Shown: piece after piece, positions 7,920 to 15,301 of the stretch
How the letters are laid out: every line of letters begins with the position of its first letter
Position numbering within the stretch: the stretch's first letter is position 1
Virus record (IMG/VR): IMGVR_UViG_3300027467_000047
Location: 1 to 21,097 of that record
Source: a virus
Length of the DNA stretch: 21,097 bases
Direction: 5' to 3' (one strand)
The notes under the pieces: generated by a model
The model's input: the letters and a program-made list of their open reading frames with translations, nothing else
Database searches by the model: none
What the model was told of the DNA's origin: nothing
Made by a program: the position numbers and the translations under genes

Positions 7920-8579
7920 ATGCACGTAATGATTGCGATTCCCGCCTATACGGGCGTGGTACACGTATCAACGATGCGCTCCCTCTTTACCGATTTGATT
8001 GATTTGGTTCAAAGGGGCGACAGATTTACACTGGTTGACGATATTGGAAACGCCTTAATTGCAGATTCAAGAGGGGTGATTGCCACCCGCTTTTGGGAGT
8101 CAGACTGCGATTGCTTGGTATTTGTTGACAATGACGTTAGCTGGGAAAAGGGCGCTCTTTTGCGTCTGATTGATGCCAAGGCTGATGTGGTCGGCGGGGT
8201 GTATCCGATGCGCCGTGACCCGATTCAGTACCCTATTCATTATCTTGACAAGCCAGAATTGTGGGCAGACCCCGAAACAGGGCTTTTGGAAGTTAAGTCA
8301 ATTCCAACAGGGTTTATGAAGTTAAGCCGAGAGTGCATTGGTAAGATGATTGAGGCTTACCCAGACAAGCACTATTACACGGCAGAGCGTGACAAGCAGT
8401 TTTACCCGCTTTTTGACCATATTTTTGAGGATGGTTACAAGTGGGGCGAGGACTTCAGTTTTTGCATTCGCTGGCGCAAAATCGGCGGCAAGGTATGGAT
8501 TGACCCAGAAATGGCGATGGGGCATACTGGGCTAAAGATTTTTGAAGGGCACATTGGAAAGTGGTTAAAAAGCCGCTAA
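7920..8579 (+). CDS. Glycosyltransferase-like protein (GT-A/family 2 type)
   Basis: This 219-aa protein begins with a beta strand, HVMIAIPAYTG, as in nucleotide-sugar-binding Rossmann-like folds. At 67-73 it carries VFVDNDV, whose Asp-x-Asp (70-72) fits the metal/nucleotide-sugar site of GT-A enzymes. A second conserved-looking block is GEDFSFCIRWRKIGG (176-190), with the acidic pair often seen at the catalytic base position, followed by H202. It has no membrane segment and should be cytoplasmic. It lies right behind the terminator, with GGAG 5 nt before its ATG, and is followed by fibre genes. It could modify a virion protein or host surface glycan, or act on DNA bases. The donor and acceptor cannot be read from the sequence. 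Confidence 0.8.
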   Translation: MHVMIAIPAYTGVVHVSTMRSLFTDLIDLVQRGDRFTLVDDIGNALIADSRGVIATRFWESDCDCLVFVDNDVSWEKGALLRLIDAKADVVGGVYPMRRDPIQYPIHYLDKPELWADPETGLLEVKSIPTGFMKLSRECIGKMIEAYPDKHYYTAERDKQFYPLFDHIFEDGYKWGEDFSFCIRWRKIGGKVWIDPEMAMGHTGLKIFEGHIGKWLKSR

Positions 8580-8584
8580 TGGGC

Positions 8585-8590
8585 TAGAAT
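8585..8590 (+). promoter_or_regulatory. -10-like TAGAAT in GGGCTAGAATT motif
   Basis: One base after the glycosyltransferase stop is GGGCTAGAATTAAAT, containing a five-of-six -10 match. No good -35 is visible at 16-18 nt. A very similar motif, GGGACTAAAATTT, occupies the same place after another stop at 18488-18500. Promoter function is inferred only. Confidence 0.3.
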
Positions 8591-8615
8591 TAAATATCTT
8601 TCAAAAGGAAGGTCT

Positions 8616-8957
8616 ATGGCTATCTCCTCCACCATTCGCTCTATTGGCAAAACAACGGCTGTTTCGGTGGGGGCAAGCGCCACCTCTGAAGTGCTAATTA
8701 CCTCAAGCACAAACGACCAAAACACGTTTGTTTCGCTGATTAACACTGGCGCAACCTCCGTTGCTGTTAAGTTTGGCCCGACAGGGTTGAGCGCTCCTGT
8801 TTTGCCCGTAAGCGGCTCCACAACTGGCGATTTTGTTCTGCCGCCGAGCATGAACAACGCCATCATTTTTGAAGTCCCGACCACTCCTTGCTATGTGCGA
8901 ATGATTGGTTCTGCGGCTGGCCCGTCCATCGTTTATGTGACTCCTGTGGGGCTGTAA
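8616..8957 (+). CDS. Small beta-rich structural protein of unknown role, 113 aa
   Basis: A clear ribosome site (AAGGAAGG, about 5 nt upstream) precedes the ATG. The protein is rich in S, T, V and G with alternating hydrophobic residues (for example NTFVSLINTGATSVAVKFGP). This suggests a single beta-sandwich such as those used in head decoration or fibre-attachment proteins. There is no signal peptide or catalytic motif. Its stop overlaps the start of the large fibre-like gene by 1 nt (TAATG), so the two are probably co-translated and may act in the same structure. I do not recognise a named family. Confidence 0.75.
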   Translation: MAISSTIRSIGKTTAVSVGASATSEVLITSSTNDQNTFVSLINTGATSVAVKFGPTGLSAPVLPVSGSTTGDFVLPPSMNNAIIFEVPTTPCYVRMIGSAAGPSIVYVTPVGL

Positions 8958-11077
8958 TGTCTAACCCGGCTGATTCCTCAGTTCAAAATCTGCTGCCAGT
9001 TCAGGCGTATTTCTCAACTGATGGCGAATTTCAGACCTTCATTGGTCAGGGTCAGCCTTTTTACGCCTCGGTTGACCCGCAACAGTCTGGTCTGCACATC
9101 ACTAATAGCACGATTGACAGCACGACGATTGGTGCAACAACCCCGTCATCGGCTATTTTCACGACTGCCCAAGTCAATACTGCGCCAGCCACCGCTTTGG
9201 ATGTGGCAAACAAGCAGTATGTTGACGGATATGTCGCTGGTATTTCTTGGAAGCCGCCCGTAAATTATGGGACAACAGGAAATATCACGCTTTCTGGTCT
9301 ATCAACTCAAGGCGGCGGTGATTGGGGTTCTGCGCTGACCGCAGGAATGCGGATTCTGGTTAAAAACCAAACAGCGCAAGCAGAAAACGGGATTTATGTT
9401 GTCGCATCAGGAGCTTGGACTCGTTCGGAAGATTGCAGCACTTGGGATGAGTTGGTTTCCGCAATTTGTTTTGTTGAGTCTGGTAGCACTCTCGGCGGTT
9501 CTGCTTGGTATTGCCCTGCTCAACCCGGTGGAACACTCGGAACTACTGCTGTTACATGGTCTAACTTTTCGGTAGCGGCTACTTACACTGCCGGCACGGG
9601 GCTGACGCTCTCGGGCTATCAGTTCAGCATCACCAACACAGGTGTTGCGGCGGCAACATACGGCTCTGGGTCTAGCGTCCCTGTTTTTGCAGTTAACGCT
9701 CAAGGCCAACTGACCTCGGTGACAAACACCTCGATTTCGATTAACGCAAATCAAATCACATCGGGGACTGTCACCAATGCCCAGCTTCAAAATAGTAGTT
9801 TTACGCTCAATGGAACTTCTGTTACTTTGGGTGGTTCTGCGACAATCACTGCGGCAAATCCTCAGACTCTTACGTTCGGGACGGGACTAAATACTGGTAG
9901 CTATGACGGGTCTGCCGCCACCACGATTAGTCTTGCAAACACAGGCGTAAGCGCATCCACCTATGGCTCGGCATCTGCTGTGCCTGTTTTTGCGGTAAAC
10001 GCCCAAGGGCAGATTACCAGCGTCACCAACACCAACATCAGCATTGCCAATACGCAAGTTACGGGGCTGGGCACAATGTCCACCCAGAATGCTAGTGCGG
10101 TGGCGATTACTGGCGGCACGGCAACGGGGCTGACCAATCTTGGCGCTGATTACTTGCAGTTCAACACGGGAGCGACAGTAACTCCTGCTGTTGGCAAGAT
10201 TTGGTGGGATGGCGGCACGACTGTAAATGTGGGCATGACTACCAACGTGACGGGTCATGCGTTGGAAGACCAGTACTATTACATCAAAGCCTCGTCAGCA
10301 ATTACCAAAGGCCAAGTGGTGATGTTTACAGGCTCTGTGGGCGCTTCTGGCGTTGCCACGGGTGCGCCAGCCACAGGGGTTGCTGATGGCTCTTACATCA
10401 TGGGTATTGCGGCAGAGAACATTGCCTTAAACGGCTTTGGACTTGTGCAGTACGAGGGAACCTTGCGTAACGTCAATACCTCTGGGATTGGCGATGGTGA
10501 GGTTCTTTGGTACAACCCTGCGGTTACTGGTGGCTACACAGCTACTAAGCCAAGCGCACCAAACGTCAAGGTTCAGGTTGCGGCTGTGATTAACGGCAAC
10601 AGCAGTGGCGGTGGCGTTATCCTGGTTCGTGTTAATGCTGGTTCTGTGCTTGGTGGCACGGACTCAAACGTGCAATTTGGCTCTTTGGTTAACAACGACC
10701 TCATCCAATACAACAGCACGGCTGGATATTGGGCGAACGTTGCTCCTAGCTCGGTTTCGGTTGGAACAGCCACAAACCTTGCTGGCGGCGCTGCTGGGTC
10801 TGTGCCTTACCAAACCGCATCGGGCACGACTGCAATGCTTGCGGCGGGTACAAGCGGTCAAGTCCTGTCAATCAACGGCTCTGGCTTGCCAACATGGTCA
10901 ACGCCAACGGCTTATGCAACGGTGACTGATGACACAACGACCAACGGAACCCGATATATTCTGTTTGCCAACCAAACAACTGGCAACCTGACCACAGAAT
11001 ATGTTTCTTCCACTAAACTTCAATTCAACCCAAGCACAGGCGCTTTGAGAGCAAGCCAGCTTGTAATCGCACCGTAA
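8957..11077 (+). CDS. Tail-fibre-like structural protein, 706 aa
   Basis: The start is the ATG at 8957 inside TAATG, because an upstream in-frame start at 8888 would bury 69 nt in the previous gene. The protein is almost entirely S/T/G/N/A-rich beta structure with no transmembrane segment. Residues 229-262 and 330-363 are two copies of a 34-aa tail repeat (28 of 34 identical), each with YGS..VPVFAVNAQGQ. These are typical of phage fibre shafts. Residues about 75-160 (AVDVANKQYVDG-like segment, then VNYGTTGNITLSG) resemble the region seen near the head of many fibre proteins. The C-terminal part has motifs such as LIQYNSTAGYW and AAGTSGQVLSINGSGLPTW, common in fibre and baseplate spike ends. 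Likely role: host-surface attachment. No enzymatic depolymerase motif is visible. Confidence 0.8.
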   Translation: MSNPADSSVQNLLPVQAYFSTDGEFQTFIGQGQPFYASVDPQQSGLHITNSTIDSTTIGATTPSSAIFTTAQVNTAPATALDVANKQYVDGYVAGISWKPPVNYGTTGNITLSGLSTQGGGDWGSALTAGMRILVKNQTAQAENGIYVVASGAWTRSEDCSTWDELVSAICFVESGSTLGGSAWYCPAQPGGTLGTTAVTWSNFSVAATYTAGTGLTLSGYQFSITNTGVAAATYGSGSSVPVFAVNAQGQLTSVTNTSISINANQITSGTVTNAQLQNSSFTLNGTSVTLGGSATITAANPQTLTFGTGLNTGSYDGSAATTISLANTGVSASTYGSASAVPVFAVNAQGQITSVTNTNISIANTQVTGLGTMSTQNASAVAITGGTATGLTNLGADYLQFNTGATVTPAVGKIWWDGGTTVNVGMTTNVTGHALEDQYYYIKASSAITKGQVVMFTGSVGASGVATGAPATGVADGSYIMGIAAENIALNGFGLVQYEGTLRNVNTSGIGDGEVLWYNPAVTGGYTATKPSAPNVKVQVAAVINGNSSGGGVILVRVNAGSVLGGTDSNVQFGSLVNNDLIQYNSTAGYWANVAPSSVSVGTATNLAGGAAGSVPYQTASGTTAMLAAGTSGQVLSINGSGLPTWSTPTAYATVTDDTTTNGTRYILFANQTTGNLTTEYVSSTKLQFNPSTGALRASQLVIAP
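9641..9742 (+). repeat. First copy of the 34-aa fibre repeat
   Basis: Codons 229-262 of the 706-aa fibre-like protein, matching 9944-10045 at 28 of 34 residues. The DNA copies differ at many silent positions, so the duplication is not recent or has drifted. Confidence 0.8.
9944..10045 (+). repeat. Second copy of the 34-aa fibre repeat
   Basis: Codons 330-363 of the 706-aa fibre-like protein. The conserved centre is VPVFAVNAQGQ. It is spaced 101 codons from the first copy. Confidence 0.8.
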
Positions 11078-11086
11078 GGAACCGAC

Positions 11087-11683
11087 ATGGGACAACTAGT
11101 TTTTCAAGCAAACCTCGGTGGAGCAGTTAACCTTGCTGGCCCTAACACCGCTTCCACGGTCACATTCACCTTGCCCAGCGCCGATGGCACAAACGGGCAA
11201 GCATTGGTTACAAACGGCTCGGGAACGCTGTCATTTAGCTCTGTAACAACTTCTCCGGGCGGCTCCAACACCCAGCTTCAGTACAACAACAACGGGGCTT
11301 TTGGAGGCATTACAGGCTTTACCTACAACGGTACAACCGTAACCTTCACAAACCCGACTGTTACCAACTACACCGAGACTGCTTACACGGCAAACTCAAG
11401 CACGGCTATCACGCTGGCGCTGACAAACGGCACGGTTCAAATCATCACCTTGACGGGCAATGCCACGATTACCATGCCGACAGCGGCGGCTGGCAAGAGC
11501 TTTATTCTGTTCCTCAAACAAGATGGAACTGGTAGCCGCACGGTCACATGGTCAACTGTTAAATGGCCCGGTGGCACAGCACCGACCATCACCAGCACTG
11601 CAAGCAAGCAAGACATTTACTCGTTCTTTAGCGATGGAACGAACTGGTACGGCATCACTGTTGCACAAAACTACACCCCGTAA
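11087..11683 (+). CDS. Fibre-associated beta-rich protein, 198 aa
   Basis: TAAGGA before the ATG provides a ribosome site, and the gene starts 9 nt after the large fibre-like gene. It shares that gene's composition and style: an S/T/N/G-rich protein with a GGSNTQLQYNNNGAFGG segment (about residues 58-74) that I associate with phage fibre proteins. A C-terminal domain (ITLTGNATITMPTAAAGKSF, then WPGGTAPTITSTASKQDIYS) looks like a small beta domain common at fibre ends. It has no signal peptide or catalytic motif. It may be a second fibre subunit or a detached tip domain of the preceding protein. Confidence 0.75.
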   Translation: MGQLVFQANLGGAVNLAGPNTASTVTFTLPSADGTNGQALVTNGSGTLSFSSVTTSPGGSNTQLQYNNNGAFGGITGFTYNGTTVTFTNPTVTNYTETAYTANSSTAITLALTNGTVQIITLTGNATITMPTAAAGKSFILFLKQDGTGSRTVTWSTVKWPGGTAPTITSTASKQDIYSFFSDGTNWYGITVAQNYTP

Positions 11684-11692
11684 GGAATCCTG

Positions 11693-12361
11693 ATGGCGTA
11701 TGTTTATATGTTAATTGACGGTCGAAATAACAAACCTTTCTATATTGGGAAAGGGAAGGATGAGCGTTGCAATTATCATGTGAAAGAAGCTAAGTATTAT
11801 CCTGAACGCAAATCAAAAAAACTTAACAAGATTCGTAGCATATTGAATGATGGTTTTGAAATAAAGATAAAAAAAATTGAAGATGATGTAACAGATGAAG
11901 ATGCTTTAGATTTTGAATGCCTTGTTATTTCTGAATTAAGAGATATTGGGTTTGATTTAACAAATGTGACTGAAGGTGGCGATGGAGCTTCTGGTTATAA
12001 ACATACAGAGCAACATAAAAATCGAATGTCGTTTTTAATGCGTGGTAGAAAATTTGACGAGGCAACAAAAGAAAAAATGAGAAAACCTAAGTCGCCAGAA
12101 GGACGGGCGGCTATTGCTGAAGCGCGAAAAACTGTAAACTACAAACCGTCAGAAAAAACAAAATTACAAGTTTCTCAAAAATTGTTTGGACGAGTCAGTC
12201 CTATGAAGGGACGCAAGCAATCTGAAGAATCAAAAGCAAAAATGAGTATGCAAAGAAAAGGTGTACCTAAATTGAAAACAATTTGTCCTCATTGTGAAAA
12301 ATCAATTTCTGTAAATACATCTAAGCGTTGGCACTTTGATAATTGCAAGGAGAAGAAGTAA
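11693..12361 (+). CDS. Free-standing GIY-YIG homing endonuclease
   Basis: The 222-aa protein opens with the GIY-YIG nuclease fold. YVY is at 3-5, YIGKGKDERC at 17-26 includes the presumed catalytic R25, and H29 and the metal-site E75 (in DFECLVIS) follow. Two NUMOD3-like DNA-binding segments are at about 101-129 and 169-190 (GYKHTEQHKNRM; MKGRKQSEESKAKM). A probable zinc finger is formed by C198, C201, H214 and C218. These enzymes cut a specific site and spread by repair of the break. The gene lies between two intact fibre genes with no intron signature. It is strongly AT-rich and uses AAA, AAT and TTT heavily, unlike the capsid and terminase genes, so it probably came from elsewhere. Its stop overlaps the next start by 1 nt. 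Confidence 0.93.
   Translation: MAYVYMLIDGRNNKPFYIGKGKDERCNYHVKEAKYYPERKSKKLNKIRSILNDGFEIKIKKIEDDVTDEDALDFECLVISELRDIGFDLTNVTEGGDGASGYKHTEQHKNRMSFLMRGRKFDEATKEKMRKPKSPEGRAAIAEARKTVNYKPSEKTKLQVSQKLFGRVSPMKGRKQSEESKAKMSMQRKGVPKLKTICPHCEKSISVNTSKRWHFDNCKEKK
12347..12352 (+). promoter_or_regulatory. Shine-Dalgarno site fixing the start at 12361
   Basis: AAGGAG lies within the last codons of the homing endonuclease, 8 nt before the ATG at 12361. An in-frame TTG at 12343 would overlap the site itself, so 12361 is the preferred start. Confidence 0.6.
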
Positions 12362-14328
12362 TGTTCAACGCCGCATCAAAAACAGATAATGTATCTGCTG
12401 AGGCAAATTATATAGAATCGGTGTTCAGCACTTACCTGTACACGGGTACAGGCGCATCGCAAACAATAAATAATGGACTTGATTTATCCACTAACGGTGG
12501 GTTGGTTTGGATTAAAGAAAGGTCGTCTACATCTGCATCTCCATCAAATAAATTGTTTGATACAAACAGAGGTGCGACAAAGTATTTGAAATCTGATTCA
12601 ACCGCCCCGCAAACAACAGACGCTAACTCCTTGACTGCATTTAATAGCAACGGGTTTACTGTTGGCAGCTCAATAGCATCAAATACAAACAATTCAACTT
12701 ATGTTGCTTGGTCATTTAGAAAACAGCCTAAATTTTTTGACGTAGTTACATATTCAGGTGATGATGTATCAAATAGAGCAATTCCTCATAGTTTGGGGTC
12801 AGTTCCCGGGTGCATCATAATTAAAACAGTAAGTGGCGGCGACCAAGGGTGGATTGTCTATCATCGTAGTTTGGCTAATCCTACTAATTCCGCATTGAGA
12901 TTAGAGGATACAGCCCCCGTAACTGCACTCCCTTATTTCCCAACAAATCCAACATCTACTAATTTTTATGTGGCTGGTGGTGGATATAGTGTAAATAGCT
13001 CTGGCTATACTTACGTTGCATATATTTTCGCGCATGATGCTGGCGGTTTTGGTCCAACAGGAACAGATAACGTAATCAGTTGCGGCTATGGAACTGCGGC
13101 TAGTAATACATCTGCAATTAATGTGACTTTGGGCTATGAACCTCAATTCATATTGATGAAAAACGCTACTGACCCGAGTGGAAGTCCTTGGTGGATGTTT
13201 GACACTATGAGAGGAATTGGCTCTTATGGACTTGCTCAAAAACTAGAAGCAAATTCTGGCACGTATGAATCTACTGTTGGTAACGTTTCTTATCCAGTGA
13301 ACATAACATCTACTGGATTTTCGCTAAACGTTGCATATTTAGGTGGATGGGGTTCATCTTCAGATAGATTCATCTACATCGCCATTCGCCGTGGCCCGAT
13401 GAAAACGCCTACGACAGGCGCAAGCGTATTTGAGCCAGCGTTCTCAACAAATGGTGTTCCTGAATACAAGTCAAACACGGTGATTTCCGGGTTTGATACT
13501 GCAATTAATATTTATCGTCCCGGATATTCTGACCAATACATTTCCTATCCTTATGTAGCGGCTAGATTAACGGGCACTGGACAGATTCTGCAAACATCAA
13601 GGGTTAATGCTGAATACAACTATTCAACCGCCGCTACATTTGCATATAACACTGGTTGGTTTGGTAGCGCATTTGGGGCTGACACCAACCGTGAATCATA
13701 TATGTTTAAGCGAGCTCCGGGATTCCACGATGTTGTTTGCTATCCGGGGACAGGTTCTCCTCAAAACATTAATCATAATTTAACCGCAGTTCCAGAAATG
13801 ATAATCGCTAAGATTAGAAATTTTGGTACTTATGCTTGGCGTGTTTATCATTCTTCCCTTGGTAGTGGACAAGCGCTTTATTTGAATTTGACTAATTCTG
13901 TTGCGGTTTCAACAGGTTTTTGGAATGACACAAACCCAACTGCATCTGTTTTCACCGTTGGTTCTGACGCTGGTACAAACGCTAGCGGTTACAACATGGT
14001 TGCATATTTGTTTGCGTCATGCCCCGGCGTGAGCAAGGTTGGTTCATATAGCGGCACTGGCGCAAATCAGACAATTAATTGCGGATTCCCAAGCGGGGTT
14101 CGTTTTGTACTTATCAAACGCACGGACACGACTGGCGATTGGTATGTGTACGACACGACGCGTGGCATGACTTCAGGCAACGACCCGTACATCCTGCTTA
14201 ACAGCACTGCGGCAGAGGTGACGGGAACAAACTATGTGGAAACCATAGCAACAGGGTTCCGTTTGATTGGCTCTAATGCTGGCACAAACGCCAGCGGCGG
14301 TTCCTATATTTTCTTGGCGGTGGCCTAG
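12361..14328 (+). CDS. Large repeat adhesin/tail-fibre-like protein of the DUF7483 type, 655 aa
   Basis: The protein is built from about five related blocks of roughly 100 residues (about 20-118, 125-225, 239-345, 455-554 and 559-655). Each block runs from a 'YTGTGxxQTIN' start through an 'xxVLIKRTD..WxVYD' centre, a 'GFxxGSDAGTNASG' segment and an aromatic 'YVAYxFA' strand. I associate this with phage domain DUF7483; the link is from memory. The blocks differ considerably from one another, so this is an old expansion. A non-repeat section lies at about 346-454. There is no signal peptide or enzyme motif. It is probably a receptor-binding or virion surface protein. Most of the gene is AT-rich like the adjacent endonuclease, but about 13380-13450 and the last 300 nt look like the rest of the phage. 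Confidence 0.8.
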   Translation: MFNAASKTDNVSAEANYIESVFSTYLYTGTGASQTINNGLDLSTNGGLVWIKERSSTSASPSNKLFDTNRGATKYLKSDSTAPQTTDANSLTAFNSNGFTVGSSIASNTNNSTYVAWSFRKQPKFFDVVTYSGDDVSNRAIPHSLGSVPGCIIIKTVSGGDQGWIVYHRSLANPTNSALRLEDTAPVTALPYFPTNPTSTNFYVAGGGYSVNSSGYTYVAYIFAHDAGGFGPTGTDNVISCGYGTAASNTSAINVTLGYEPQFILMKNATDPSGSPWWMFDTMRGIGSYGLAQKLEANSGTYESTVGNVSYPVNITSTGFSLNVAYLGGWGSSSDRFIYIAIRRGPMKTPTTGASVFEPAFSTNGVPEYKSNTVISGFDTAINIYRPGYSDQYISYPYVAARLTGTGQILQTSRVNAEYNYSTAATFAYNTGWFGSAFGADTNRESYMFKRAPGFHDVVCYPGTGSPQNINHNLTAVPEMIIAKIRNFGTYAWRVYHSSLGSGQALYLNLTNSVAVSTGFWNDTNPTASVFTVGSDAGTNASGYNMVAYLFASCPGVSKVGSYSGTGANQTINCGFPSGVRFVLIKRTDTTGDWYVYDTTRGMTSGNDPYILLNSTAAEVTGTNYVETIATGFRLIGSNAGTNASGGSYIFLAVA

Positions 14329-14346
14329 TCATAACAAGGAGTTAAC

Positions 14347-14847
14347 ATGGAAATCAGAATTCGTGAAACAGGCCAAGTGATGTTTGAGGGCGAGTTTCGC
14401 TCCATGCATCCTGAAACATCTTTCCCCGTGCCGCTGACTGCCGAAATCCTTGGTGATTTTGGTGCTGATGTGGTTTTGGAAGGCCCACAAGCTACAACTC
14501 AGCCTCCGTATGAGTTCAGCTATCGGAATGGTGTTGAACAAATTAACGGTCAATGGTTTACCAAATATTCTATTGGCCCTGTGTTCCAAGACCAACCAGC
14601 GCAAGGCGACCAACCCGCAAAAACTGCTGCTGAGCAAATGGCTGAATATCGTGCACAAAAAGATGCCGAGCAAGCCAAAAATGTCCGAGAGACTCGTAAC
14701 CAGCGCCTTAAAGACAGCGATTGGTCACAAGGCAAAGATATTGCCGATGCCGTTAGCCAGCCTTGGGCGGTTTACCGTCAAGCATTGCGGGATGTTCCTG
14801 CACAAGCTGGCTTCCCTTGGGATGTAACTTGGCCTGACGCACCGTGA
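14347..14847 (+). CDS. Tail-assembly-chaperone-like protein, 166 aa
   Basis: A good AAGGAG site precedes the ATG. The C-terminal 50 residues (116-166) follow the tail assembly chaperone pattern of phage proteins: TRNQRLKDSDW, then WAVYRQALRDVPAQAGFPWD and a WP ending. The N-terminal half is a small mixed domain that includes RSMHPETSFPVPLT, and a Q/A/E-rich linker joins the two. These C-terminal domains are common in fibre-region genes, and the role in tail assembly is known only from relatives. Its stop overlaps the next GTG start as GTGA, so the two are likely coupled. I see no slippery sequence that would give the frameshift product of long-tailed phages. Confidence 0.8.
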   Translation: MEIRIRETGQVMFEGEFRSMHPETSFPVPLTAEILGDFGADVVLEGPQATTQPPYEFSYRNGVEQINGQWFTKYSIGPVFQDQPAQGDQPAKTAAEQMAEYRAQKDAEQAKNVRETRNQRLKDSDWSQGKDIADAVSQPWAVYRQALRDVPAQAGFPWDVTWPDAP

Positions 14848-15140
14848 AGTGGGAAATTCTTGAAATCCATGCCGATGGCGAGCTAATTACTCATGTTCGC
14901 TATCGTGCCTCTGAGGGCGAGGTTGCCTCTGAGGGTTACTGGTACTTCCAAAGCCCTGAATTGACGGTTCCGCTGGCTCAAACTACCGAGGAAATGGTGG
15001 TTGGCTGGGTGCGCCAAGCAACTATGAAAGACGGTCAAAACGCCGTAGAATCACGCATTAGGGAACAGATTGAGGCACTAAAAGGCGCAAAAGAAATCCA
15101 CCCGCCTTGGAAGCCTAAAACATTCACGGTGACTGTGTGA
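14844..15140 (+). CDS. Small hypothetical protein, 98 aa, GTG start
   Basis: The GTG at 14844 overlaps the preceding TGA and no ATG lies near, so the GTG is taken as the start. The frame ends TGA at 15138-15140. The protein is mixed charge with several tryptophans (YWYFQSPELTVPL; MVVGWVRQATMKDG). It begins with a strand pair KWEILEIHADGELITHVRY and ends with a strand KTFTVTV. This is a compact cytoplasmic fold with no signal peptide. Small proteins of this style often follow the tail-assembly-chaperone-like gene in related phages, but I cannot give it a function. Confidence 0.7.
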   Translation: MKWEILEIHADGELITHVRYRASEGEVASEGYWYFQSPELTVPLAQTTEEMVVGWVRQATMKDGQNAVESRIREQIEALKGAKEIHPPWKPKTFTVTV

Positions 15141-15301
15141 AAGAAGTAAAGCTGGAACTAACCGTCGAAGAATTGCAAGTAGTGGCTGGCGCTTTACGCG
15201 AGCTGCCCTATAAAGTTGTTGTAAATCTGCTACAAAAAATTGACAGGCAGGTAATTCCACAACTCCAAAGGGAAGCTCAAAATGGCAACGACCCCGTTTA
15301 A
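15137..15301 (+). CDS. Small protein, 54 aa, overlapping both neighbours
   Basis: A GTG at 15137 overlaps the previous stop as GTGTGA. The frame ends TAA at 15299-15301, overlapping the gp4-like gene start by 20 nt. The product begins KEVKLELTVEELQVVAGALR and continues ELPYKVVVNLLQKIDRQVIPQL. This is an amphipathic strand-helix-helix pattern ('ltveELxxvxxALxelPxkxvxxLixki') seen in many short phage proteins near this position. Function is unknown. Two translational overlaps, biased composition and the lack of another gene in 15141-15281 support it as real. Confidence 0.72.
   Translation: MKEVKLELTVEELQVVAGALRELPYKVVVNLLQKIDRQVIPQLQREAQNGNDPV

Noticed and set aside
8888-8956. Upstream start for the 706-aa fibre-like protein
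   Set aside because: It would overlap the 113-aa gene by 70 nt and add a Cys/Trp-rich segment unlike the rest of the protein. The ATG in TAATG at 8957 gives normal spacing.
14820-14870. Programmed frameshift between the tail-assembly-chaperone-like gene and the following gene
   Set aside because: The GTGA overlap could suggest it, but no X XXY YYZ slippery sequence precedes the stop, and short-tailed phages do not use the tape-measure chaperone frameshift.
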